In this document: piece after piece, positions 51,988-61,906 of the stretch
Layout: each line of letters begins with the position of its first letter
Numbering within the stretch: position 1 is the stretch's first letter
NCBI RefSeq assembly: GCF_003208215.1
Contig: NZ_QKLW01000001.1
Location: 920,781 to 984,780 of the forward strand
Origin: Marinomonas alcarazii
GTDB lineage: Bacteria > Pseudomonadota > Gammaproteobacteria > Pseudomonadales > Marinomonadaceae
Length of the DNA: 64,000 bases
Direction of reading: 5' to 3'
Notes under the pieces: model-generated
What the model was told of the DNA's origin: nothing
The model's input: the letters and a program-made list of their open reading frames with translations, nothing else
Database searches by the model: none
Translations under genes and position numbers: made by a program

Positions 51988-54443
51988 GTTTTGCCTTTCG
52001 TCTAATGTTCAGAGATATCCGCAGTGGCGACTTGCTGACGCTGTTGTTGGCTTTGGTAATATCAGTAAGCACAGTGACTTCGATAGGTTTGTTTGTCGAT
52101 CGTTTACAACTCTCTTTTGAAAAAGAGTCCGCTAATCTACTAGCGGCTGACCGCTTAATTCGCTCAGACGATGTTATATCGCCAGAATGGGAGCAAAAAG
52201 CGAAAGAACTCTCTCTTCAGACCGCACAAAGAACGTCATTTACCACTATGATGTTTGCGGATAACTCGCTTCAGCTTTCACAATTAAGCGCCGTTACCGA
52301 TAGCTATCCGCTTAGAGGCGCCTATCTAATCGATGATAAATTATTCGGTACTGGGCGTCGTTCTGTTGAAACACCAAAGCAAGGCGAAGTATGGATATCA
52401 TCACGCTTAGCAAGTTTGCTAAACGTTAAGCTTGGTGATCAGGTTGAAGTGGGTGACCAACCCCTAACAGTTACCCAATTTCTAGTACGAGATCCTGGTT
52501 CTAGTGCATCGGCTTTCGCTATTTCACCTAGAGCCGTGATGAACATGGCTGACCTTGCAGCTACTAACGTCATCATTCCGGGTAGTCGAGTGCGATACTC
52601 TTTGTTATTGGCTGGAGATAGGGCGTCTCTCGATGAGTATGAAGACTGGATTACGCCACAACTAAATGAAAGCCAACGCTGGCGAACACCCACACAACGT
52701 GGCGAACGTATCGGCGATACCATTGGCCGAGCAGAGTCTTTTTTATTGCTTGCTGGTACATTAGCGGTTGTCATGTCAGGGGTTGCCATGGCATTGGCTT
52801 CGTCTCGTTTTGTTAAACGTCATTTGATGCAAGTGGCCATTTTAAAAACACTTGGAGCCACGCCGAAGCAGTTAGGAAGGTTGTTTTTTCTGCAGCTATT
52901 TCTGCTATTTGTCGCCGGCGCTGCCATTGGTTTAGGCATTGGCTGGGGTATACAAGAAATCATTGCTTCGCTGTTGTCTGGCTTAATGTCGACAGCACTA
53001 CCAGAGCCTTCCATTGGTCGTTTGTGGCTGGGAGTCGCCACTGGATTCATTTCAATGGTGGCTTTTTGTCTACCGCTTATGTCACACCTTATCAAGATAT
53101 CGCCTTTGTCTGTGTTACAGCCAAATGCAAAAATTGAGTTTAACTCTTTTGCTATCTATGCCATTGGCTTTGTCGGCATGTTCGGTCTGATGTGTTTGTA
53201 CACCAATGGTTTTCTACTGCCGAGCATCATGACTGTGGCTATTTTGGGGATCGCACTTCTTGTCGGCGCCATTGGTTGGCTAGCGTTCAAACTAGGGCGT
53301 TCATTAACCTCAGGAGCCACGAGCGGCTGGCAAATTGGTCTTGCCTCTTTATATCGAAGACTGGTTCCTAACCTATTTCAACTCTTGGTGTTCACTCTTA
53401 TCATCATGCTTACCTTGATTCTGACCGGTGTCAGATCAAACTTAATTGCCGATTGGCAGCAACAACTGCCGGAAGATGCACCAAACCACTATTTGTTCAA
53501 CGTGCAAGCAAATCAGATTGATCCTATTAACGCCCAAACCTCTAAGTTAGGCGTGAAAGCATCGGCTTGGTATCCAATGGTCCGAGGCCGTGTAACTGAG
53601 GTTAACAATGAATCTGTGCAATCTCTTTACCCTGAGGAAAGAAATGAGCCTGAGCTTTACGAGCGCGAGCTTAACCTAACTTGGTCAGATACGCTTGGAG
53701 AAGGAAACGAATTGGTCGAAGGCGATTTTTCAGCACCCGGTCTCTCTGTAGAGCAAGAGGCGGCGAAAGAAGCCAATTTATCCCTAGGGGATGAGTTAAC
53801 GATTAACATTGGCGGCAACCTTGTGACCTTACCCATCACCTCGATTCGAACCGTTGATTGGGGATCAATGCAGCCTAACTTTTATTTGATTCTCCCCAAG
53901 AGTGCGCTAGAGGATTATCCAGCAAACTTTGTCAGCAGCATGTTCATCAGTGATCGTGAAGCGCAATCTTTTTATCGTGCTATGGCTCAGTATCCAACAG
54001 TGTCTATCTTAAATGTGGGCGATATTTTGAGACAAATTCAAGCCATCATAGGCCAGTTATCCAAAGCCATTCAGTTGGTACTCTTTTGTATCTTGAGTGC
54101 TGGGGCCTTAGTGCTGTTGGCCAGTGTCCGCTCGACATTGCAAGAACGCCTCGAAGAAGGCGCGCTACTGAGGGTTCTAGGGGCCAGAGCCGCATTAGTA
54201 AGACAAGCTCTTTTGGTTGAATTTGGTGCACTGGGATTTTTCGCAGGTTTGATTGCCGCTATAGGGGCTGAAACCTGTTTGTTTGGTTTGCAGGTATTTG
54301 TGTTCAATACAGAAGCAAGCTTCCACCCATTGCTTTGGCTATTAGGACCAGCTATTGGTGTTTTAGTGATAACAACCATTGGTGTGTTTGCCAGCAGAAC
54401 CGTTCTAAAAGTGCCACCCATGCTACTGCTGCGTGGGTTATAA
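51984..54443 (+). CDS. ybbP: FtsX/MacB-like ABC permease YbbP
   Basis: 819 aa (E. coli about 804). First membrane helix LTLLLALVISVSTVTSIGLF, a periplasmic domain, then two FtsX-type permease blocks (about 245-380 and 690-815) separated by extra helices and a second periplasmic domain. The open frame reaches 51933, but the ATG overlapping the ybbA stop gives the conserved [16 protein letters not shown] start. Associates with tesA by location in many species. Confidence 0.92.
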   Translation: MSFAFRLMFRDIRSGDLLTLLLALVISVSTVTSIGLFVDRLQLSFEKESANLLAADRLIRSDDVISPEWEQKAKELSLQTAQRTSFTTMMFADNSLQLSQLSAVTDSYPLRGAYLIDDKLFGTGRRSVETPKQGEVWISSRLASLLNVKLGDQVEVGDQPLTVTQFLVRDPGSSASAFAISPRAVMNMADLAATNVIIPGSRVRYSLLLAGDRASLDEYEDWITPQLNESQRWRTPTQRGERIGDTIGRAESFLLLAGTLAVVMSGVAMALASSRFVKRHLMQVAILKTLGATPKQLGRLFFLQLFLLFVAGAAIGLGIGWGIQEIIASLLSGLMSTALPEPSIGRLWLGVATGFISMVAFCLPLMSHLIKISPLSVLQPNAKIEFNSFAIYAIGFVGMFGLMCLYTNGFLLPSIMTVAILGIALLVGAIGWLAFKLGRSLTSGATSGWQIGLASLYRRLVPNLFQLLVFTLIIMLTLILTGVRSNLIADWQQQLPEDAPNHYLFNVQANQIDPINAQTSKLGVKASAWYPMVRGRVTEVNNESVQSLYPEERNEPELYERELNLTWSDTLGEGNELVEGDFSAPGLSVEQEAAKEANLSLGDELTINIGGNLVTLPITSIRTVDWGSMQPNFYLILPKSALEDYPANFVSSMFISDREAQSFYRAMAQYPTVSILNVGDILRQIQAIIGQLSKAIQLVLFCILSAGALVLLASVRSTLQERLEEGALLRVLGARAALVRQALLVEFGALGFFAGLIAAIGAETCLFGLQVFVFNTEASFHPLLWLLGPAIGVLVITTIGVFASRTVLKVPPMLLLRGL

Positions 54444-54478
54444 TGTAGGCCATCTTGGAAATACATTAGGCTGTATAA

Positions 54479-56830
54479 ATGTTTGTAGAAAAAACTGGCT
54501 ATATTGTGAGTCGTCATACCCGTGATATTGACGGCCACATTGAAATGAGCCTTTTTATAAAAACACCAGAAGGTACCGTTAAGGTTCTTCCGGATAGACA
54601 GCTTAGTGTATTTTTTACGGATGCGCCGATTGACAAGCTTCCCACCGATGTTACTGGTATTCACTGCTCGGCATCCGCCTTAAAGTCATTTAATAATGAG
54701 CCTGTTACCTTGGTTCAAAGCAACAGTCTTTTGCTTCACCAACAAATGATTAAATGGGTAAAAAGCAATGGCTTTGCTGTTTTTGAAGAAGACATCAAAG
54801 CCCATAACCGCTATTTAATGGAACGCAACATACGTGGATCGGTACGTTTTATCGGCATTCCTGACGTCAGTCATCAAACATTTCACCAAGCGCGAGTGAT
54901 AGCAGGGGATTGGCAACCCGATTGGAGTGTTTGGTCACTCGACATCGAAACCTCTGTGTCATCCAATACTTTATTATCAATTGGCATTACATCACGAGAT
55001 TTGCGTGTTGCCTTTGTGGTAACTAGCCAAGAATCAGTGTCTCCACACATTTATCGATTTAATGATGAAAAAAGCTTATTGCTGGCGTTTATTCGTTACG
55101 TGAAAAAGCATTCCCCTGATATTTTTATTGGCTGGAATCTCATCGGCTTTGATTTACAGTTTATCGATCAACGCTGTCAGATACTTGGTATTCGCCCCGC
55201 GTTTGGTGTAAACGGTGAAAGTTGGAATATTCGCTCTTCCGACAATCAAGGTAAATACTTTGCCAGTATTCCTGGTCGTGTTGCCTTAGATGGCATTACG
55301 CTCCTGAAAGTCGGCGGATATCATTTCGAATCTTACAGCCTGAACAATGTCAGTAAGGAAATACTCGACGATGGTAAACTTTTACAGGGTAGCGAACGCT
55401 GGCAAGAAATAGAGCGCCTTCATAAAGAAGATCTTGAAGCCTTTGTTGCTTATAACTTACAAGATTGCGATCTTGTTATGCGTATATTCGAGAAATTGAA
55501 GCTCATCGAGCTGCAACAAACCCGAGTGGATTTAACGGGCATTCCGCTTGAACAAACAGGCGGCTCTGTGGCAGCGTTCGAAAATTTGTATTTACCCAGA
55601 TTGCATTCTGCTGGGTGGGTGGCTCCTGCATGGCGAGATGATGACTTTGTTGCGAGTCCTGGCGGCTTCGTAATGTCATCTATTCCTGGGCTTTATAAAA
55701 ATGTTTTAGTGTTCGACTTTAAAAGTTTGTACCCCAGCATTATTCGCACATTTCACGTTGACCCATTGGCTCGTATCAGCGCTCAACACTCAACCAGTTT
55801 CTCCAGCCAAGATAACGCGCATATCACGCAATTGGTTCCAGGGTTTTTAGGCGCCCGTTTTGATCGACAACAAGCCATTTTACCTTCTTTGGTAGGTGAG
55901 CTCGCTCAAGCGCGAGAAGACGCTAAGCAAGTGGGTAATAGCATCTTAAGTTACGCAATTAAGATAATTATGAACTCGTTTTATGGCGTGCTGGGGTCAA
56001 ACGTCTGTCGTTTTTATCATGCCGAACTTGCAAGCTCGATAACCATGCGCGGTCATGAATTATTAGGCCGAACTCAAGCTTGGATGGAAGAGCGTGGCGC
56101 GAAGGTAATATATGGCGATACGGATTCACTCTTTGTCATACTGAACGACGAACTAGAGGCCCCTCAGAAACAGGGCGAACATTTACGTGATGAAATCAAT
56201 GCCTGTTTAGCTAACTGGTGCAAAGAATACGCTCAGTTAGACTCCCACCTAGAATTAGAGTTTGAGCGTGTCTATGAACGGTTTTTTATGCCAACCATAC
56301 GAGGACAAGAAGAAGGCAGCAAAAAACGCTATGCCGGTAAATCAAAGGGAGAATTGGTGTTCAAAGGGTTGGAGGCCGCCAGAACAGATTGGACACCCTT
56401 GGCTCGCCAATTCCAACGAACTTTATTTGAAAAAGTATTTAATGACGAAAACCCAATTAGTTATATCCAAGAAACCATTCACAAATTAAGGGCAGGGATT
56501 TATGACGAGCAGCTGGTTTACAGTAAACAACTAAGTCGGCCCTTATCGTCTTACACAAAAAACAAGCCTCCTCATGTAAGAGCGGCCGCCATAATTGATC
56601 AGAAAAGAGCAGAACAGGGACTTCCTTTAGAATACAACAAAGGAAGGAAACGTGTTTATTACCTTTACCAGCGTACAGGTGTCGTGCCTTATGAAAGCAG
56701 TGATGATCTGGTTGAGTTGGATTACGAACACTATATAGAAAAGCAGATTGAACCGATAGCCGACAGTATACTGCCATTTTTTAAAACCAACATGGCGAGT
56801 CTACTGTCACAACAAATTTCGTTACTGTAA
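54479..56830 (+). CDS. polB: DNA polymerase II
   Basis: 783 aa, identical in length to E. coli PolB. Family B polymerase with proofreading: exo I WSLDIETS (Asp155, Glu157), exo II IGWNLIGFDLQF, polymerase motif A DFKSLYPSI (413-421), motif B KIIMNSFYGVLG, and motif C YGDTDS (545-550). In E. coli it is LexA-controlled; upstream CTGTATAA at the start is only half a LexA box. ATG start at 54479 with little ribosome site. Confidence 0.97.
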   Translation: MFVEKTGYIVSRHTRDIDGHIEMSLFIKTPEGTVKVLPDRQLSVFFTDAPIDKLPTDVTGIHCSASALKSFNNEPVTLVQSNSLLLHQQMIKWVKSNGFAVFEEDIKAHNRYLMERNIRGSVRFIGIPDVSHQTFHQARVIAGDWQPDWSVWSLDIETSVSSNTLLSIGITSRDLRVAFVVTSQESVSPHIYRFNDEKSLLLAFIRYVKKHSPDIFIGWNLIGFDLQFIDQRCQILGIRPAFGVNGESWNIRSSDNQGKYFASIPGRVALDGITLLKVGGYHFESYSLNNVSKEILDDGKLLQGSERWQEIERLHKEDLEAFVAYNLQDCDLVMRIFEKLKLIELQQTRVDLTGIPLEQTGGSVAAFENLYLPRLHSAGWVAPAWRDDDFVASPGGFVMSSIPGLYKNVLVFDFKSLYPSIIRTFHVDPLARISAQHSTSFSSQDNAHITQLVPGFLGARFDRQQAILPSLVGELAQAREDAKQVGNSILSYAIKIIMNSFYGVLGSNVCRFYHAELASSITMRGHELLGRTQAWMEERGAKVIYGDTDSLFVILNDELEAPQKQGEHLRDEINACLANWCKEYAQLDSHLELEFERVYERFFMPTIRGQEEGSKKRYAGKSKGELVFKGLEAARTDWTPLARQFQRTLFEKVFNDENPISYIQETIHKLRAGIYDEQLVYSKQLSRPLSSYTKNKPPHVRAAAIIDQKRAEQGLPLEYNKGRKRVYYLYQRTGVVPYESSDDLVELDYEHYIEKQIEPIADSILPFFKTNMASLLSQQISLL

Positions 56831-56849
56831 AGAGGCGCTAGAGCCTCTA
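56830..56849. terminator. Weak hairpin between polB and tatD
   Basis: AGAGGC (56831-56836) / GCCTCT (56843-56848) between convergent genes; no real T tract on either side. Confidence 0.4.
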
Positions 56850-56854
56850 TAAAA

Positions 56855-57631
56855 CTATACGCGAATACCAAAAACCCGCTCCGTATTGGCTAGGGTTATT
56901 CCGACTAATTCTTCAACCGAAATATCTTTTAGTCTTGCAACTTCCTCCGCTACCCAAGGCAAAAATTTGGGATGATTCCTTTTTGGCCGCGGACGAATGT
57001 TGCGAGGCAACAAATAAGGAGCGTCTGTTTCTAAAAGCAACCTATCTAAAGGAATATGTGGAATGGAGGCTTGTAAATCTGCACCTCGACGTTCATCGCA
57101 CACCCAGCCAGTAATGCCAATGGACAAGCCCAGCGCTAAATAGCGATCTAATTCTTCACGACTGCCTGTAAAGCAATGGATAACAGATTTCTGAGCCAAG
57201 CTAGGTGACTTTGACAGTATTTCAACCATTTCGTGATGAGCATCTCGCTCATGAAGGTAGAGAGGCAGGTTAAATTCACTCGCCAACTCAATTTGCTCAC
57301 CAAACGCATAGCGCTGTTGTTCAGGCGTCGAGTAATTACGGTTGAAATCCAGACCGGCTTCACCAATCGCAACTGGTTTTGCCTTGTTGATGAGACAAGA
57401 AAGCTCCGATTGACTTTGGGTATTCCAAGTTTTCGCCTGATGGGGGTGGCAGCCTAACGTATTCCATATCACAGAATGTTTAGCGCTCAATGCTTGAACA
57501 AGCTGACTTTCTTCCAAATCCGAAGCGATGCAAATCATACCTTTCACACTGGCTTGCTGCATATCTGCAATGGTTTTCTCTAGGTCATCCATAAAGTATG
57601 AATGGTTAATATTTACTCCAATATCAATCAA
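56855..57631 (-). CDS. tatD: TatD family metal-dependent DNase
   Basis: 258 aa, very like E. coli TatD (260 aa): DIGVNINHSYF, IGEAGLDFNRNYSTPEQQ, LHERDAH, VIHCFTGSREEL, GITGWVCDERRG and LLETDAPYLLPR. TIM-barrel 3'-5' nuclease with divalent metals. Not part of a tat operon here. Its start overlaps the stop of the EAL/HDOD gene by 4 bases. Confidence 0.95.
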   Translation of the reverse strand: MIDIGVNINHSYFMDDLEKTIADMQQASVKGMICIASDLEESQLVQALSAKHSVIWNTLGCHPHQAKTWNTQSQSELSCLINKAKPVAIGEAGLDFNRNYSTPEQQRYAFGEQIELASEFNLPLYLHERDAHHEMVEILSKSPSLAQKSVIHCFTGSREELDRYLALGLSIGITGWVCDERRGADLQASIPHIPLDRLLLETDAPYLLPRNIRPRPKRNHPKFLPWVAEEVARLKDISVEELVGITLANTERVFGIRV

Positions 57632-58812
57632 AATGCCCCCATTTCTCTCGCATCTTTTAAGCTCTTCACATATAACTCCCTAAGAGTCTCTTGTGTTATT
57701 TCTTGATTAGCCAAGTGCTCAAATGGGATTTTTGACCACTGACCAGCCTCATAGGCTTTGACGATTTTCAATACACTACCTAGGTTGCCTTTTAAATCCA
57801 GCAATGCGATCTTAATATTATCTTCTAGAGGGAGATCTTTAAGTAATACCCCTAACTCTTCATCTAAGAAGCTAGGCAAATAGGAAAAAAGCCCTACTAA
57901 AAAAGCCCCATCTAATTTGGGAAATAACAGCGCAGAGACGTTACTGCAAAAACAGGCCCTAGAAAGTGCCATGGTAAATAGACAAGCTGGCTTTCCGCTG
58001 ACACTTCCCAGCATGACAAGACTAACCCATTTGATTAAGTCTCTTATGCCAATAATTTCAATAGCTCGTTGAGCATTTGAGACATTAAAGTGGCTACGAT
58101 ACATAACAGAGTGAGTCAGTTTAATAATTCGGTAAGTAAGCGTTGGATCACGCTCAATGCATTCCGCCAGCCTTTTCAGTGAAATCTCAGGCTTTTTCAA
58201 CTCTACCAATAGGTCTATCAAAATAGCCTGATAAGCCAATATTCGTTTGCCTTTAACGGACGTCATTTTGTGTATGAAGTCTCCGCTAAACTGGCCCATT
58301 GGGAACCTGTCCTGTAAAACAGAATACTGTTCTGCTGTTTCTACTCGATTGATCCAAACTGTTTTCAGCTCCAAAAGCGGTGCATCTAGACGGGCTATCA
58401 CCTCATCAATCGGCATTCGGCTTAATGAGAAATGTACATGCGTGAATATATTAAAGAACTCTACTGAAAAGTCTGAGGGAGAGGGGTTGGAGATACCCAA
58501 TACATGGCCTTGTAAACGTAAATCTGACAGAATCTCAAGATTGGCCTGCGTTAATTCAGTCGCTTCTAAAAAAAACACTGCATGAATGTTATTTTGTAAT
58601 GGTAAAACCTGAAGTTCGTCTAAACTAGTCTTTATATAGATGGTTTTTTGTTGCGTTATTTCGGTAATATTAACATCGACAAACAAGGAACTTAAAAACA
58701 ATGAATCGTGAGTATCTGTAGAGGTTTTGGGGTGCAGTATATAATACGCAACAGTAGCCGAAGCTTGATTTACAACTGCTTTACGGCAGAAAAGTATGTC
58801 GTTATTACTCAT
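57628..58812 (-). CDS. Degenerate EAL plus HDOD signalling protein
   Basis: 394 aa. N-terminal half is a shrunken EAL fold of the YuxH type (FCRKAVVNQASATVAYYIL; VWINRVETAEQYSVLQ; FSGDFIHKM), with no intact EAL catalytic motif, so no c-di-GMP hydrolysis expected. C-terminal HDOD domain (about 195-390) with LKRLAECIERDPTLTYRIIKL and RAIEIIGIRDLIKWVSL. Such proteins act as signalling adaptors. Divergent from cheV and co-transcribed with tatD. Confidence 0.82.
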   Translation of the reverse strand: MSNNDILFCRKAVVNQASATVAYYILHPKTSTDTHDSLFLSSLFVDVNITEITQQKTIYIKTSLDELQVLPLQNNIHAVFFLEATELTQANLEILSDLRLQGHVLGISNPSPSDFSVEFFNIFTHVHFSLSRMPIDEVIARLDAPLLELKTVWINRVETAEQYSVLQDRFPMGQFSGDFIHKMTSVKGKRILAYQAILIDLLVELKKPEISLKRLAECIERDPTLTYRIIKLTHSVMYRSHFNVSNAQRAIEIIGIRDLIKWVSLVMLGSVSGKPACLFTMALSRACFCSNVSALLFPKLDGAFLVGLFSYLPSFLDEELGVLLKDLPLEDNIKIALLDLKGNLGSVLKIVKAYEAGQWSKIPFEHLANQEITQETLRELYVKSLKDAREMGAF

Positions 58813-58925
58813 TGCACATCCTTGAAAGAAGAGTTATCGCAAAAAAAATACTGTAACCATCAGCTGAATACAATATCATGGTTAAATTGATTAACGCCTA
58901 AAAATTAAAATGTTTGGAGTAAAAT

Positions 58926-59861
58926 ATGGCAAGCATGCTAGACGCTGTAGACCAAAGAACCAAGTTAGTAGGTGAAAACCGCTTGGAACTGCTCATGTTT
59001 CGCCTTGGCGGAATGCAAATGTTTGCAATAAACGTTTTTAAGGTTCAGGAAGTCGTTATGCTTCCAAAACTGAACTTAATGCCGCATCGACATCCTTCTG
59101 TAGCGGGCGTTACGCATTTTCGTGGTAGAACCGTTCCAGTAATCGATTTGTCAGAATCGATCGGTATGAAACCAATCGATCGAACTCAACCCTGTAATTT
59201 GATTGTCACGGAATACAACAATACCGTTCAAGGTTTCATGGTGGGTGAAGTAGACCGCATCATCAACATGAACTGGAATGAAATTTTACCACCACCAGAT
59301 GGCACAGGACGACAACACTATTTAACCGCGATCACTAGAGTGAACGATCGAATAGTAGAAATTATTGACGTTGAAAAAGTGTTGGCTGAGATCTCTCCTT
59401 ATGACAGCACCGTTAGCGACCATGTTATTGATAAAGATTTGCTAACTTTGGCCAAAGGTTTAGAAGTATTGGTTGTGGACGATTCTTCTGTGGGTTTGGC
59501 TCAGTGTCGTTCGACATTGGATTTCATGGGGATCAAGGTTCATGAAGCGACCGATGGAAAGCGCGGACTTGAAAAACTGAAAAAATGGGCAGATGAAGGG
59601 GAAAATGTTCCAGAGAAATTGCTCATGATGATCACCGACGCCGAAATGCCAGAAATGGATGGTTATCGTCTAACTCGTGAAGTTCGAGAAGATCCTCGCC
59701 TTAAGGACCTTCACATTGTTCTTCATACTTCGTTAAGCGGTAGCTTCAACAAAGCTATGGTACAAAAAGTTGGCTGTGATGATTTTCTGTCTAAGTTCCA
59801 ACCAGATAAATTGGCAACCTTGATTCAAGACAGAATTCGAAGCGTCGTTACTCAGGAATAA
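58926..59861 (+). CDS. cheV: Chemotaxis coupling protein CheV
   Basis: 311 aa: CheW domain (about 20-165; LLMFRLGGMQMFAINVFKVQEVV) fused to a response-regulator receiver (about 170-305) with the acidic pocket VVDDSS and phospho-acceptor Asp238 in ITDAEMPEMDGYRLT, Thr/Ser in HTSLSG, and Lys in FLSKFQPDKL. Couples receptors to CheA. Good AGGAGT-like site (TTTGGAGT). No other che genes in the window. Confidence 0.95.
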   Translation: MASMLDAVDQRTKLVGENRLELLMFRLGGMQMFAINVFKVQEVVMLPKLNLMPHRHPSVAGVTHFRGRTVPVIDLSESIGMKPIDRTQPCNLIVTEYNNTVQGFMVGEVDRIINMNWNEILPPPDGTGRQHYLTAITRVNDRIVEIIDVEKVLAEISPYDSTVSDHVIDKDLLTLAKGLEVLVVDDSSVGLAQCRSTLDFMGIKVHEATDGKRGLEKLKKWADEGENVPEKLLMMITDAEMPEMDGYRLTREVREDPRLKDLHIVLHTSLSGSFNKAMVQKVGCDDFLSKFQPDKLATLIQDRIRSVVTQE

Positions 59862-59917
59862 TTACTAAATTGACGGTTTAACTATCAATCTTAGTAAATT
59901 AAATTGATCCAACAATG

Positions 59918-59941
59918 AAGCGGACTCATGTCTGCTTTTTT
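59918..59941 (+). terminator. Terminator of cheV
   Basis: AAGCGGAC / GTCTGCTT (one G-U) with TCAT loop, T tract; flanked by a second pairing CCAACA/TGTTGG that would lengthen the stem. Confidence 0.8.
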
Positions 59942-59979
59942 GTTGGTTTTCACCATGGCTAGGAAGGGTGTTTTATCTT

Positions 59980-60783
59980 ATGCCAACCATAGAAATGATT
60001 TTACTGTTGCTCTTTATCGGAGCGACATCTGGTTCTCTTGCCGCCTTAATTTCTATCGCTCCCACTCTTATTGCTATTCCAGCACTCTATTTCTTTTTGC
60101 CTATCTTTGGGTATTCATTAAATGAGTTCATCTTACCAGCAGTAGCGACTTGTATAGCTGCGTTTATACCGACACATCTTTTTGCTTGGATAAACGCAAT
60201 GAAGCAAGGTGACGTGGATTCAGACAACCTAATTCGCTTTTCACCTGGAATAGCATTAGGCGGCGTTATTGGCGCTCAACTGCTCTCGATAATCAGCTTC
60301 GATGTATTCAGAATCTGCTTTAGTATGCTGGTGGTTATCACAATTATCGGCATGACGTTTCGCTCATCACTGACAAAAATAAAAACCATTCCTATGACCA
60401 AAAGCGCCGCATTACCAATAGGTTTAATTATTGGCACCTCATCCGTCATCTCTGGACATTGTGGCAATGTGCTCGCGTACGTTTTAGAGAAGGTGAACAC
60501 GACGAATAAGAAGTTGAGCGCGGGGACGATCAGTGGTTTTGCTGTTTTTGCGTCCATTGCCGCACTGATGGGTTTTATTTTTCCTGCAAAAGCGTTTGAG
60601 AGCATGGAGCTATCAGGTTTTGCCGGAGCCATTCATATTCCCTCTATGTTAATACTAGGAATGACCCATTTTATCTTCTACTTACTCTGCCGTGGTCGCG
60701 GAAATGACCTTGATAAAAAAGTGCTTTCTATTGGCTTTATTGTCTTTCTCGCTTGTTCATTAATTCGCTTATGGGTTGGTTGA
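59980..60783 (+). CDS. TauE/SafE family membrane permease (DUF81)
   Basis: 267 aa from the ATG at 59980, with AGGAAGG about 12 nt upstream; the in-frame GTG at 59968 overlaps that site and is unlikely as the start. Seven or eight hydrophobic helices in two repeats, each with the family pattern (GATSGSLAALISIAPTLIAIP; GTSSVISGHCGNVLAYVLEK). Family exports or imports organic sulfur compounds or sulfite; no substrate clue nearby. Confidence 0.85.
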   Translation: MPTIEMILLLLFIGATSGSLAALISIAPTLIAIPALYFFLPIFGYSLNEFILPAVATCIAAFIPTHLFAWINAMKQGDVDSDNLIRFSPGIALGGVIGAQLLSIISFDVFRICFSMLVVITIIGMTFRSSLTKIKTIPMTKSAALPIGLIIGTSSVISGHCGNVLAYVLEKVNTTNKKLSAGTISGFAVFASIAALMGFIFPAKAFESMELSGFAGAIHIPSMLILGMTHFIFYLLCRGRGNDLDKKVLSIGFIVFLACSLIRLWVG

Positions 60784-60912
60784 CCCAACAACATCAAGCA
60801 ATGACAACATGGTGAAAGTAAAGAATCGCGTGCAGTAAAACTTGGTATTTCCATTATTGCCCCAATTTAATGGGTTTATAATAAACCTGAGATCAAAATC
60901 AAAAGGTATCAC

Positions 60913-61905
60913 ATGCATAACTATAGTAATTACGGTGTTTTGATGATGAATCTGGGAACCCCAGATGGGTCTGAGGCATCCGATGTTCGCCGCTACCTTA
61001 GAGAGTTTCTATCAGACTCGCGAGTAGTCGACGTCAATCCTTTAATTTGGCAGCCGCTACTCAACCTTGTCATCTTACCTTTTCGCTCGCCTAAAGTGGC
61101 AAAAGTCTACCAACAAGTTTGGATGGATGAAGGGTCGCCTTTATTGGTATTGAGCAATCGTTTAAAAAACAATGTTAAAAAAGCCTTATCTGACAAGGCA
61201 GGGCACACAGTTCCTGTTGAGCTGGCAATGACCTATGGCAATCCAAGCGTTGAGTCCGCTGCAAAAGCCTTAAGAGAACAGGGCGTTAATAACATTATTG
61301 TCATCCCTATGTACCCGCAATTTTCGTCGACGACAACCGCTGCGGCCTACGATAGAGTCATGTTATCACTGAAAAAATGCCCACACTGGCCATCTCTTCA
61401 GCTTTTGCATGATTATGCTGATCACCCTATGTACATTAAAGCGCTCGCGAACTCCATACGTGATCAATGGGACAAACAAGGCGAAAGACGACATTTGGTT
61501 TTATCTTACCATGGCATACCAAAGCGCTACGTGACCAATGGTGACCCTTATGCTCGCCGCTGCGAAAAAACCAGCCAACTGGTTGCTGAAGAATTAGAAC
61601 TAGGGGATCACGAATGGACACACGTCTATCAGTCCAGATTTGGTCGTGAGGAATGGTTGAAACCTTATGCCGACGCAACATTAAAGGCACTTCCTTCAAT
61701 GGGCATTAAGAAAATCAATGTCATTAGTCCAGCCTTTTCTATCGACTGCATCGAAACACTTGAAGAGGTTACTCTAGAGCTTGGAGACGAATTCAAAGAC
61801 AATGGCGGCTTGGCATTTGATTACATTCCAGCGTTGAATGACACACCTGATCACGTGGCGTTATATGTCAATTTAATAGAAAAAAACACACAGCAATGGT
61901 CGTAA
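60913..61905 (+). CDS. hemH: Ferrochelatase
   Basis: Inserts ferrous iron into protoporphyrin IX, last step of heme synthesis. 330 aa. NLGTPDGSEASDVRRYLREFL near the start, catalytic His200 in LSYHGIPKRY, Glu281 in SIDCIETLEE. Short bacterial form without the C-terminal 2Fe-2S cluster tail. A TATAAT at 60877-60882 is a candidate -10. Followed by the HAD gene after 1 base. Confidence 0.97.
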   Translation: MHNYSNYGVLMMNLGTPDGSEASDVRRYLREFLSDSRVVDVNPLIWQPLLNLVILPFRSPKVAKVYQQVWMDEGSPLLVLSNRLKNNVKKALSDKAGHTVPVELAMTYGNPSVESAAKALREQGVNNIIVIPMYPQFSSTTTAAAYDRVMLSLKKCPHWPSLQLLHDYADHPMYIKALANSIRDQWDKQGERRHLVLSYHGIPKRYVTNGDPYARRCEKTSQLVAEELELGDHEWTHVYQSRFGREEWLKPYADATLKALPSMGIKKINVISPAFSIDCIETLEEVTLELGDEFKDNGGLAFDYIPALNDTPDHVALYVNLIEKNTQQWS

Positions 61906-61906
61906 A

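Noticed and set aside
54468..54490. LexA box at the polB start (CTGTATAA...)
   Set aside because: Only the left half matches; the right half lacks CAG at the required spacing.
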